This document shows positions 8,634 to 16,414 of a stretch of DNA of 64,000 nucleotides, piece after piece. This DNA comes from Microbacterium sp. LWO14-1.2 (GTDB lineage: Bacteria; Actinomycetota; Actinomycetes; Actinomycetales; Microbacteriaceae): assembly GCF_038397715.1 (NCBI RefSeq), contig NZ_CP151633.1, forward strand, positions 806,001 through 870,000, written 5' to 3'. The notes beneath the pieces were generated by a model. It had not been told where the DNA came from and made no database searches. It saw nothing but the letters and a program-made list of their open reading frames with translations. Made by a program: the position numbers and the translations under genes. Position 1 is the first letter of the stretch. Every line of letters starts with the position of its first letter.

Positions 8634-9796
8634 CGGTGGCGCCGACCGCCTCTGGGTCGCTCGTGATCCACCGCGCACGGCTGGTGCACGGCGGCACCGT
8701 CGTCGACGACGCCTGGGTGCGCATCGAGGACGGCCTCGTCGTCTCGACCGGCACCGGGAGCACGTGGGATCCGGCTGATCTGATCGTCGATGCGCAGGAG
8801 GCCGCAGGCCGGGGCGCTGTGCTCACCCCCGGCTTCGTCGACATCCACGGGCACGGCGGCGCGGGAGCGGCTTTCGACGACGGGATCGACGCGATCCGCA
8901 CGGCCCGTGCCCTGCACCGCGCACACGGCACCACCCGCGCCGTGGTGTCGCTCGTCACGGCACCGCTCGACGACCTCGCGCACCGCGTCGCCGAGATCGC
9001 GGAGCTCATGCGCAGCGACCGCGACATCCTCGGCTCGCACCTGGAGGGGCCGTTCCTCGACCCCGGACACCACGGCGCCCACGAACCGAGCCTGCTCCGC
9101 GCTCCGGTGGCGGCGGACGTGGCCCGACTGCTCGAGGCGGGCTCCGGCACCGTGCGCCAGGTCACGATCGCGCCGGAGCTGCCAGGCGGGTTGGATGCCG
9201 TGCGGCTGATCGTCGAGGCGGGAGCGGCGGCGGCCGTCGGCCACACCGACGCAGACGCCGAGATGGCCCGCGCGGCGTTCGACGCCGGAGCGTCGATCCT
9301 CACCCACGCGTTCAACGCGATGCCCGGCATCCATCACCGCGCGCCGGGCCCGGTGCTGACGGCAGCAGCCGACCACCGCGTCGTGCTCGAGGCGATCGCC
9401 GACGACGTGCACCTCGACCCGCATGTCGTGAAGCTGCTCTTCGACTCCGCTCCCGACCGCGTGGCGCTGATCACCGACGCCATGGCCGCAGCGGGAAGCG
9501 CCGACGGGCACTACGACCTGGGCGCCGTGAGCGTGACCGTGCAGGACGGCATCGCCCGTGCCGACGACACCGGATCGATCGCCGGTTCGACGCTCACGCA
9601 GGACGTCGCTCTGCAGCGCGCGGTGGCCGCAGGAATCCCGCTCCCCGTCGCGGTCCGCGCCCTCACGCGCACCCCCGCGTCCGCGATCGGATACGGCGAC
9701 CGGCTCGGCGCGCTCTCCCCCGGGTACGCCGGCGACGCCGTGCTGCTGGATGCGGAGCTGCGCGTCGCGCGCATCTGGGTGGGCGAACTCCCCTAG
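8630..9796 (+). CDS. nagA: N-acetylglucosamine-6-phosphate deacetylase
   Basis: 388-residue amidohydrolase removing acetate from GlcNAc-6-P to give GlcN-6-P for NagB. Seen: LTPGFVDIHGHGGAGA with the metal HxH near residue 68, GSHLEGPFLDPGHHGAH with the metal Glu near 137, VGHTDA near 203, THAFNAMPGIHHRAPG near 225, and the catalytic Asp in ALITDAMAA near 283. The GTG start overlaps the hexosaminidase stop by 4 nt. nagB and a ROK kinase lie about 5 kb away on the other strand, so the window carries most of the route from GlcNAc oligomers to glycolysis. Confidence 0.93.
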   Translation: MTVAPTASGSLVIHRARLVHGGTVVDDAWVRIEDGLVVSTGTGSTWDPADLIVDAQEAAGRGAVLTPGFVDIHGHGGAGAAFDDGIDAIRTARALHRAHGTTRAVVSLVTAPLDDLAHRVAEIAELMRSDRDILGSHLEGPFLDPGHHGAHEPSLLRAPVAADVARLLEAGSGTVRQVTIAPELPGGLDAVRLIVEAGAAAAVGHTDADAEMARAAFDAGASILTHAFNAMPGIHHRAPGPVLTAAADHRVVLEAIADDVHLDPHVVKLLFDSAPDRVALITDAMAAAGSADGHYDLGAVSVTVQDGIARADDTGSIAGSTLTQDVALQRAVAAGIPLPVAVRALTRTPASAIGYGDRLGALSPGYAGDAVLLDAELRVARIWVGELP

Positions 9797-9799
9797 CTC

Positions 9800-9819
9800 G
9801 CTGCGCGACGACGCGCAGC
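9800..9819 (+). terminator. Terminator after nagA
   Basis: GCTGCGCG-ACGA-CGCGCAGC, an 8-bp perfect stem starting 4 nt after the nagA stop and followed about 15 nt later by the T-rich TCTTCTTTTC. Confidence 0.65.
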
Positions 9820-9851
9820 TCTGCGCTCTCCGGTCTTCTTTTCAGGGTGGA

Positions 9852-9943
9852 GGGCCGCCTTTCCCCAGAATGGCGGCCCCCGCACTTTCCCTTCTCAGAG
9901 CTGGCGGGCCGGGAACTCCTCCCCCGAGGTGCCCGACCCGCCA
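9852..9943. other. Two large hairpins in a 388-bp non-coding gap
   Basis: Between the nagA terminator and the sigma-gene leader no credible gene was found. Instead there are two stems: GGGCCGCC (9852-9859) with GGCGGCCC (9872-9879), and TGGCGGGCCGGG (9902-9913) with CCCGACCCGCCA (9932-9943, one mismatch). Further on, 10040-10135 is clearly more AT-rich than the rest of the window. This may be a structured leader or small RNA plus promoter DNA for the sigma-factor gene; nothing identifies it. Confidence 0.4.
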
Positions 9944-10184
9944 TTCACCGGTGCTCATGCCCCTCGGCACCAGCGCCTGGTCCTTCCGCCCCCCGGTGGA
10001 GGACCATGGCTGTCTCTATGGGATGAGACGAAGGTCCTCGCGATTCATTACGCGACTTCTCAGATTTTCTTCGGACTTTTTCTGAGCCCCCATGTGGAAT
10101 CGCTCTGACCTGGGATTTTCCCGTCGGGAGGCGATCGATGAGAGTTCCAGCCCGGGGTGGCGAACCTGGGAGATCGGAGGGAGA

Positions 10185-10265
10185 ATGGAGGAGGCGCGTG
10201 ATGAAGGACGGTCTCACGCGTCTCTTCATGTGGAGACGCATCCGCTCTCCATGACAGATGGATGA
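10185..10265 (+). CDS. Short leader ORF overlapping the sigma-factor start
   Basis: A 26-residue frame (begins MEEARDEGRS) with GGAGG 4 nt upstream of its ATG. Its TGA at 10263-10265 overlaps the ATG of the sigma fusion as ATGA. The sigma start has no Shine-Dalgarno sequence of its own, so this frame may supply ribosomes by translational coupling. A competing 17-codon frame at 10201, behind GGAGGAGG, could serve a similar role. No homologue is recognised; translation is inferred. Confidence 0.35.
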   Translation: MEEARDEGRSHASLHVETHPLSMTDG

Positions 10266-12340
10266 CAGTGAGCCAGGACACCACAGCGAACGACCAGAAG
10301 GTCTCGAACGAAGAGATCATCGCCGACGCCGACCTCGTACTGCGCACCCGCTCGGGTGACGCCGCCGCCTTCGGCGAACTCTGGAGACGTCACTACCCGT
10401 CGGGCATGTCCGTCGCCCGCTCCATCACCTCGTCCATCGACCCCGACGACCTCGTCCAGGAGTCGTACACGCGCATCTATCAGGCGATCATCAAGGGCGG
10501 CGGCCCGAACGGCTCCTTCCGCGCGTACCTGTTCACGAGCATCCGCAACACCGCGGCCGCATGGGGGCGCTCGCGCCGGGAGTCGGCCATCGACGAGCTC
10601 GACACGGTCGCCGACCCCGACAGCACCGAGCAGGCCACGAACGAGGCTCTCGACCGCAGCCTCACCGCCCAGGCCTTCCGCAGCCTCCCCTCGCGGTGGC
10701 AGGAGGTGCTCTGGTACACCGAGATCGAGCAGATGAAGCCGGCCGAAGCCGGCCCCCTTCTCGGCATGAAGGCGGGTGCCGTCTCGCAGCTCGCCTTCCG
10801 CGCTCGCGAAGGTCTGCGCGAGGCCTGGATCCAGGCGCACCTGCGCAGCGCCGAGCCCGGCTCCGACTGCCAGTGGACCATCGAACACCTCGGCGCGTAC
10901 TCGCGCGGCAACCTGGGCGTGCGCGACAAGAAGCGTCTCGAAGCACATCTCGAGGACTGCGCGCGCTGCATGATCGTCGCCGCGGAGGCCAAGGACGTCT
11001 CGACGCGCCTCGCCCTCGTGCTCCTTCCGCTCGTGCTCGGCGTCACCGGCGCGACCGGTTACCTGGCCACCCTGCAGGCGGGCGGAGCCCCCGTCGTCGC
11101 GCTCGCCGCGATGCCGTCGGCCATCACCCAGGGCGCCGTCGTCGTCGGCTCCGGCGCCGCCGCCACCGGAGGCGCCTCGTCGGGCGCCGGAGGAGGCTCG
11201 TCGGGCGCCGGAGGAGCAGGAGCAGGCGGGTCCGGTGGTGCCGGCGCCGCAGGCGGAGGCGTGCTCAGCGGAGTGGGGGCCCTGGTCGGCGCAGGCTCAG
11301 CCGCCCTCATCGTCGCCGGCGTCGTCACGGCGGCGACCATCATCCCCGGACTCGCCGGAGCGAACCCCGCGGCGTCTCTGCCCAGCGCGGGCGACAGCGA
11401 CTCGTCGTCGATCAGCGCCGACGTCGGTCCCGACGAGGCGATGGCGGCCGACAAGCCCGTCACCGTCGAGACCCCGGCCCCCGAGCCCGTCGTCCCCCCG
11501 GTCGAGACTCCGGTGACGCCCGAGCCCGCCGAGGACCAGGCCCCCACGACCGCGCCCGCCGCGGCAGCGCCGGTCGCCCCGATCGCGCCGCCCGTCACCA
11601 CGCCCGGTGGCGAAGAAGCCGGCGGCGAAGAGCCGGGAACGGAAGAGCCCGGCACGGAGCAGCCCGGGGTTCCCGCGGGGTCACCCGGCTTCTCGCGGGC
11701 GACTGCGGAGTTCGTCATCGGCGGCCCCAACATCGTCACGACCCACTACGTCGTCCCCGTGTCGGGTGCCACAGGCGCCACGGTCGGGTCGCGCATCGGC
11801 GGAGGCTCCGGCGGTACCGGTCAGACGGTGCTCACGGCTGCCGACACCGACCCCGCCGTCGGCTACGGCACGATCGACCTGCGGCCGACGCTGCAGCAGC
11901 TCTGCACCAACGCGACGGTCGAGTTCTTCTACGTCGGCGACGGCGTGACCGGCACCGCCACCACGACCACGCTCCGCGACCTGCACTCGTTCGATCCGGG
12001 CATCATCCTCTGCTCCCTGGTACCGGAGGAGGGCGCTGACGCTCCCGCCGACGTCCCCGCAGACGCCGAGCTTCCCGCAGACGCCGAGCTTCCGGCAGAC
12101 GCCGAGCCTCCCGCAGACACCACCTCGCCGGCGGATGCCGACACCAGCCCCGCACCCGTCGTCGAGCCAGCGCCCGTCGTCGAGCCGGCCCAGGTTCCGG
12201 CGGAGCAGGCACCGGCGCCGCAGCAACAGGTCGAGCAGGCACCGGCCGAGAACGAGGCGTTCACCGTGGTCGACGCGCCTGTCCAGGAGCTCCTCGTGGA
12301 CGAGTCGACCTCGATCGACGCGGTTCTTCTCGTCCCCTGA
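10262..12340 (+). CDS. ECF-type sigma factor fused to anti-sigma-like zinc finger, membrane segments and Pro/Ala-rich tail
   Basis: 692-residue composite. Residues about 30-106 match sigma-70 region 2 (DDLVQESYTRIYQAI, then GSFRAYLFTSIRNTAA); about 138-193 match region 4 (LPSRWQEVLWYTEIEQMKPAEAG, a helix-turn-helix). Next comes a ZAS-like zinc motif H-x3-C-x2-C (HLEDCARC, H229, C233, C236), as in anti-sigma factors, then a hydrophobic helix (ALVLLPLVLGVTG), a Gly/Ser-rich stretch, a second hydrophobic segment (about 330-355), a Pro/Ala/Glu-rich linker, a small Thr-rich domain with two Cys, and short tandem repeats. I infer a membrane-tethered self-inhibited sigma factor released or switched by a surface signal. 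Its own promoter was not identified. Confidence 0.85.
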   Translation: MTVSQDTTANDQKVSNEEIIADADLVLRTRSGDAAAFGELWRRHYPSGMSVARSITSSIDPDDLVQESYTRIYQAIIKGGGPNGSFRAYLFTSIRNTAAAWGRSRRESAIDELDTVADPDSTEQATNEALDRSLTAQAFRSLPSRWQEVLWYTEIEQMKPAEAGPLLGMKAGAVSQLAFRAREGLREAWIQAHLRSAEPGSDCQWTIEHLGAYSRGNLGVRDKKRLEAHLEDCARCMIVAAEAKDVSTRLALVLLPLVLGVTGATGYLATLQAGGAPVVALAAMPSAITQGAVVVGSGAAATGGASSGAGGGSSGAGGAGAGGSGGAGAAGGGVLSGVGALVGAGSAALIVAGVVTAATIIPGLAGANPAASLPSAGDSDSSSISADVGPDEAMAADKPVTVETPAPEPVVPPVETPVTPEPAEDQAPTTAPAAAAPVAPIAPPVTTPGGEEAGGEEPGTEEPGTEQPGVPAGSPGFSRATAEFVIGGPNIVTTHYVVPVSGATGATVGSRIGGGSGGTGQTVLTAADTDPAVGYGTIDLRPTLQQLCTNATVEFFYVGDGVTGTATTTTLRDLHSFDPGIILCSLVPEEGADAPADVPADAELPADAELPADAEPPADTTSPADADTSPAPVVEPAPVVEPAQVPAEQAPAPQQQVEQAPAENEAFTVVDAPVQELLVDESTSIDAVLLVP
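12059..12112 (+). repeat. Three in-frame 18-bp repeats in the sigma-fusion tail
   Basis: GCAGACGCCGAGCTTCCC and two near-identical copies in a row encode ADAELP-type hexapeptides, with a fourth partial copy after 12112. The 18-bp unit keeps the frame, so copy-number change would lengthen the tail without breaking it. Confidence 0.8.
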
Positions 12341-12411
12341 TCGCGGCCGACCGCTCGCTCGCGAGCTCCGGCGGCGAATCGGCCTGATCCGCGGCGAATT
12401 AGACTGGAACC

Positions 12412-12783
12412 ATGCCCGAGGAACCCTCCGCCGTACCCGGCGTGAACCGCCCGACCATCACCGCGCTCGACGTCATCCGCTCGATCGTCCTGGTGATCTC
12501 CGTCGCGACGCTCGCGCTGTGGGGCTTCGCCACCTGGCCGCTGCCCTGGAACATCGTCCTCGGCATCGGGGCACCGGTTCTCGTCATCCTCGTCTGGGCT
12601 CTGTTCCTGTCGCCGCGACCGGTGCTGCGCCTGCACCCCTTCCTGCGCGCGGCGGTGGAGCTGCTCATCTACGTCAGCGTCACGATCGCGTGGTGGCTCA
12701 TGGATCAGCCCGTCATCGGTCTGGCCTTCGCCCTCGTCGCCGTGGGCGCCGGGGTCGTCAGCGGCCGGCGGCGCATCGCATGA
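12412..12783 (+). CDS. DUF2568 (YrdB-like) membrane protein
   Basis: 123-residue protein with four predicted membrane helices (about residues 17-40, 44-64, 73-93 and 97-115) and a basic C-terminus. The pattern resembles the DUF2568/YrdB family, whose function is unknown. TAGACT at 12400-12405 lies 6 nt before the ATG, so the transcript is probably leaderless. The following oxidoreductase starts 60 bp downstream on the same strand and has its own Shine-Dalgarno sequence. Confidence 0.75.
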   Translation: MPEEPSAVPGVNRPTITALDVIRSIVLVISVATLALWGFATWPLPWNIVLGIGAPVLVILVWALFLSPRPVLRLHPFLRAAVELLIYVSVTIAWWLMDQPVIGLAFALVAVGAGVVSGRRRIA

Positions 12784-12843
12784 CGACCGGCGACTCCGGC
12801 ATCCGCGCTATCGAGCCCGCGCCTCGGGCGTGAGGGTGCGGCC

Positions 12844-14226
12844 ATGACGACGGCGTCCGGCACGACGACCCTCGACCTGCTCGTCGACGCGCTCGGCGGT
12901 CTCGTCGACACCGACGGCGCCGTGCTCGAACAGGCCAGAGCCGACAGCTCCGGTCACGCCGCCCCTGGTCGCCCGATCGCGGTCGTTCACGCGGAGACCG
13001 TGGAACACGTGCAGACCGTCATGCGCATCGCGACCCGCACGCGCACGCCCGTGGTCGTGCGCGGAGCCGGCACGGGACTCGCCGGGGCGGCGAACGCCGG
13101 CGACGGCGAGATCGTCCTCTCCACGCGCCGCATGACCGCGATCCGTGAGGTGCGCGCAGACGACCTGCTCGCGGTCGTCGAGCCAGGCATCCTCAACGCC
13201 GACCTCAACGACGCCCTCGCCGAGCACGGGCTCTGGTGGGCTCCCGACCCCGCGAGCCGTGCGATCTCGACGGTCGGCGGCAACATCGCCACGGGCGCCG
13301 GCGGCCTGCTGTGCGCGAAGTACGGCGTCGTGCGCGATGCCGTGCTCGGCGTCGACCTCGTGCTCGCCGACGGCCGCCTCCTGCACCTCGGCCACCGCAG
13401 CGTGAAGGGGGTCACGGGTCTCGACCTGACCTCCCTCGTGATCGGGTCCGAGGGCACGCTGGGCGTGGTCGTCGGCGCCACGCTGAAGCTGCGCCGCCTC
13501 GTCGCCGGGACGACGTGCACGATCGCCGCCGTCTTCCCCGACGTGCGCCGCGCGGCCGCCGCGTCCGCCGCGGTGACGGCATCCGGAGTCCAGCCCGCGA
13601 TCATGGAGCTGATGGATGCCGCGAGCCTCGCCGCCGTGGCGGCCCTGCTCGACCTGCCCTCTCCCGGCGAAGGCAGCGCTCAACTGACCATCCAGACCGA
13701 CGGACCGGCCGCGGCCGCCGAGGCCGCGGTGATCGCCGACGTCCTCGCGGCCCACGACGGTGCGGTGCAGGTGTCGTCCGACCGCGAGGAGGGCGAGCGA
13801 CTGCTGGCGATCCGCCGGTCCATGCACGCGGCGATGGCGTCGCTCGGCACGACCCTCATCGAAGACGTCTCCGTGCCCCGGAGCGCGATGCCCGCGATGT
13901 TCGACGAGATCGCCCGCATCGAGCAGGCGTACGGGATCACGATCCCCACCGTCGCGCACGCCGGCGACGGCAATCTGCACCCCAACTTCATCTTCGAGGG
14001 GTCGGAGACTCCCCCGCACATCTGGGCGGCTGCCGACGAGCTGTTCCGTGCAGCCATCGCCCTGGGCGGCACCCTGACGGGCGAGCACGGCATCGGCACG
14101 CTCAAGAGCCGCTGGCTCGCCGACGAGCTCGGCGACGATCAGTGGCAGCTGCAGCGGCAGATCGCGCGTGTCTTCGACCCCCTCGGCATCCTCAACCCGG
14201 GGAAGGTGTTCGCCGCCGATGCCTGA
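12844..14226 (+). CDS. FAD-linked oxidoreductase, glycolate oxidase GlcD / D-lactate dehydrogenase type
   Basis: 460-residue PCMH-type flavoprotein oxidising a 2-hydroxy acid. N-terminal FAD domain: VVVRGAGTGLAGAAN near residue 70 and ISTVGGNIATGAGGLLCAKYG near 141. C-terminal FAD-linked oxidase domain: HAGDGNLHPNFIF near 376 (metal/substrate His) and LTGEHGIGTLKSRWL near 413. A GAGGG ribosome site precedes ATG 12844. The GlcD/D-lactate/D-2-hydroxyglutarate groups cannot be separated by eye. Its last 8 nt overlap the NUDIX gene start. Confidence 0.87.
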   Translation: MTTASGTTTLDLLVDALGGLVDTDGAVLEQARADSSGHAAPGRPIAVVHAETVEHVQTVMRIATRTRTPVVVRGAGTGLAGAANAGDGEIVLSTRRMTAIREVRADDLLAVVEPGILNADLNDALAEHGLWWAPDPASRAISTVGGNIATGAGGLLCAKYGVVRDAVLGVDLVLADGRLLHLGHRSVKGVTGLDLTSLVIGSEGTLGVVVGATLKLRRLVAGTTCTIAAVFPDVRRAAAASAAVTASGVQPAIMELMDAASLAAVAALLDLPSPGEGSAQLTIQTDGPAAAAEAAVIADVLAAHDGAVQVSSDREEGERLLAIRRSMHAAMASLGTTLIEDVSVPRSAMPAMFDEIARIEQAYGITIPTVAHAGDGNLHPNFIFEGSETPPHIWAAADELFRAAIALGGTLTGEHGIGTLKSRWLADELGDDQWQLQRQIARVFDPLGILNPGKVFAADA

Positions 14227-14623
14227 CATCCACGTGAGCGCCGCCGTGATCGTCGACCCCGCCGGTCGCGTGCTCGTCGTCCGCAAGCACGGCACGACCC
14301 GGTTCATGCAGCCGGGTGGCAAGCCGGAGGCCGGCGAGACCCCGGCGCAGACACTGATCCGCGAACTGCACGAGGAGCTCGGCCTGCGTCTCGTCGACGC
14401 CGACCTCGCGCCGCTCGGCCGTTTCGTGTCGGCCGCCGCGAACGAGCCGGGTCATCGCGTGGTCGCCGACGCGTTCGCGGTCGACATCGCCCAGGCCGAC
14501 GTGACCGTGCAGGCCGAACTCGCCGAACTGCGCTGGATCACGCCTCAGGATGCCGAGACGCTGCCGCTCGCGCCCCTCAGCGTGGAGCACCTGCTCCCGC
14601 TCGCCTGGGCGCGCGGGAGCTGA
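14219..14623 (+). CDS. NUDIX hydrolase
   Basis: 134-residue single-domain NUDIX pyrophosphatase. The Nudix box G-x5-E-x7-REUXEE-x-GU is seen as GGKPEAGETPAQTLIRELHEELGL (about residues 32-55 in two adjoining parts), with the REL-x-EE catalytic core. The substrate is not predictable; nucleotide or sugar-nucleotide clean-up is typical. The ATG overlaps the end of the FAD oxidoreductase by 8 nt, so the two are co-translated. It converges on nagB with only 13 bp between stops. Confidence 0.9.
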   Translation: MPDIHVSAAVIVDPAGRVLVVRKHGTTRFMQPGGKPEAGETPAQTLIRELHEELGLRLVDADLAPLGRFVSAAANEPGHRVVADAFAVDIAQADVTVQAELAELRWITPQDAETLPLAPLSVEHLLPLAWARGS

Positions 14624-14636
14624 CAGACGTGCAGGG

Positions 14637-15416
14637 TCAGATGCCCTGCCAGGCCGGCTTGTTCGCGAAGGTGTAGCGGTAGTAGTCCGCGAGCTTCAGT
14701 CGTGACGCCGCGGCCTCGTCGACCACGACCGTCGCGTGCGGGTGCAGCTGGATCGCCGAGCCGGGGAGGATCGCCGACAGCGGCCCCTCGACGGCATCCG
14801 CCACGGCCTGGGCCTTGCCCTCGCCGAACGCGAGCAGCACGAGGTGGCGCGCGCGCAGGATCGTGCCGAGCCCCTGGGTGATGCAGTGCATCGGCACGTC
14901 GTCGATCGAGTCGAAGAAGCGGGCGTTGTCCTCGCGGGTCTGCGCCGTCAGGGTCTTGACCCTCGTGCGCGAGGCGAACGACGACCCGGGCTCGTTGAAG
15001 CCGATGTGCCCGTCGGTGCCGATGCCGAGGATCTGCAGGTCGACGCCACCGGCCTCGTCGATCGCCGTCTCGTAGTCCTCGCCGGCGTGCTGGATCGTCG
15101 CCTCGGCGCCGTTGGGCACGTGGATGCGCTGCGGGTCGAGTCCCAGCGGCTCCACGACCTCCTTGGTGATGACCGAGCGGTAGCTCTCCGGGTGCGCGGG
15201 GTCGAGACCGACGTACTCGTCGAGCGCGAATCCCCGCACCCGCGAGACATCGCGACCGGCGAGCTGCGTGCGCAGCGCCTGGTACACGGGCAGCGGTGTG
15301 GATCCCGTCGCGAGGCCGAGCACGGCATCCGGACGCGCGTCGATGAGTTCGACGATCTCCGCGGCGACCAGGGCGCCCGCGGCGGCGGCGTTCTCGACGA
15401 TGACGACTTCAGCCAT
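14637..15416 (-). CDS. nagB: Glucosamine-6-phosphate deaminase
   Basis: 259-residue enzyme converting GlcN-6-P to fructose-6-P and ammonia. Seen: LGLATGSTPLPVYQAL near residue 34, RGFALDEYVGLDPAHPESYRS near 62 with the catalytic Asp, LGIGTDGHIGFNEPGSSF near 124, and HCITQGLGTIL near 169. The ATG at 15416 overlaps the ROK kinase stop by 8 nt, so it is the last gene of a regulator-kinase-deaminase operon. It completes the NagA product pathway. Confidence 0.95.
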   Translation of the reverse strand: MAEVVIVENAAAAGALVAAEIVELIDARPDAVLGLATGSTPLPVYQALRTQLAGRDVSRVRGFALDEYVGLDPAHPESYRSVITKEVVEPLGLDPQRIHVPNGAEATIQHAGEDYETAIDEAGGVDLQILGIGTDGHIGFNEPGSSFASRTRVKTLTAQTREDNARFFDSIDDVPMHCITQGLGTILRARHLVLLAFGEGKAQAVADAVEGPLSAILPGSAIQLHPHATVVVDEAAASRLKLADYYRYTFANKPAWQGI

Positions 15417-16374
15417 GGGTGACGATCTCCTTGAGTGGTGAGGTGGCTCCGACAAGCGCGGCGCCGACGGCAGCCGCCGGCGAGCCGAGCGGGAGCAGTT
15501 CGATCCGGTCGTCCAGGTGCAGGGAGCGCATGAACGCGGAGGCCTCCGCACCCGCGTGCAGGGCGTCTCGGACGCCTGCCTCGAGGCGGGCGCCGAGAGC
15601 CGTCAGGCCCCCGCCGATGATAACGCGCTCGACGTCGGCCGAGAGCACGAGTGCACGGACGGCCGCTGCCGCCCCGTGGAACAGGTCGGCGCGCAGCGAC
15701 GCGGCGAGCGGATCGCCCTCGTCGGCGGCGTCGAGGATGTCGCGCACGGGGTGCGCGCCGGGGCGTCCCCAGGCCTTGGCCAGGGCTCCGCCGCCGCAGA
15801 AGGTCTCGATGCAGCCGCGCTGGCCGCAGCCGCACAGGCGACCGGCCGGGTCGACCGAGAGGTGGCCCACCTCCCCCGCCGTACCGCGGGCGCCGCGCCA
15901 GATCGCGCCGTCGACGACGATGCCGGCGGCCACTCCGGTGCCGAGGTTCAGATACGCCATCGATCCCTCGATGCGGCGCAGCGCTGCAGCACCGAGGGCC
16001 GCGGCCTTCACGTCGTTCTCGACCCGCACGACCGCTCCGAGCCGGGCGGCGACGCGCTCGGCGAGGTCGAGCGACTCGACGCCGAGGTTCACCGCGTGCA
16101 GCACCCGTCCCGATACCGAGTCGACGAGACCGGGGATGCCGATGCCGACGGAGTCGATGTCGGCGACGGTCAGACCGGCCTCGGCGGCGAGATCGACCAC
16201 GGCCGCGGACACGCTCTCGACCACCGCGTCCTCTCCCCAGCCGGTCGGGCGGCGCAGGCGGGCGAGGATCTCACCCGATGGCGCGACGGCGACCGCGTCG
16301 ATCTTGGTGCCTCCGACGTCCAGGCCGACGCGAATGCGTCGACCGGCGAGGTCGACGGTGATGGCATCCGTCAT
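15409..16374 (-). CDS. ROK-family sugar kinase (probable N-acetylglucosamine kinase or glucokinase)
   Basis: 321-residue ROK kinase. N-terminal ATP/phosphate motif GLDVGGTKIDAVAV (about 16-29), sugar-binding block LNLGTGVAAGIVVDGAIWRGARGTAGEVGHLSVD split by the usual ExGH element near 150, and the zinc-binding CGCGQRGCIETFCGG near 176. No DNA-binding domain is present, unlike its neighbour. Position between a ROK repressor and nagB suggests it phosphorylates GlcNAc or a related amino sugar entering the cytoplasm; glucokinase activity cannot be excluded. Confidence 0.88.
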   Translation of the reverse strand: MTDAITVDLAGRRIRVGLDVGGTKIDAVAVAPSGEILARLRRPTGWGEDAVVESVSAAVVDLAAEAGLTVADIDSVGIGIPGLVDSVSGRVLHAVNLGVESLDLAERVAARLGAVVRVENDVKAAALGAAALRRIEGSMAYLNLGTGVAAGIVVDGAIWRGARGTAGEVGHLSVDPAGRLCGCGQRGCIETFCGGGALAKAWGRPGAHPVRDILDAADEGDPLAASLRADLFHGAAAAVRALVLSADVERVIIGGGLTALGARLEAGVRDALHAGAEASAFMRSLHLDDRIELLPLGSPAAAVGAALVGATSPLKEIVTHG

Positions 16375-16414
16375 CGGATGGTGCTCCTGCCCGTGGTCGA
16401 GTCGAGGGCGCCGC

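Noticed and set aside
10201..10254. 17-codon frame behind GGAGGAGG as the only sigma leader
   Set aside because: It has a better ribosome site but ends 7 nt before the sigma start, whereas the 26-codon frame overlaps it exactly; kept as an alternative only.
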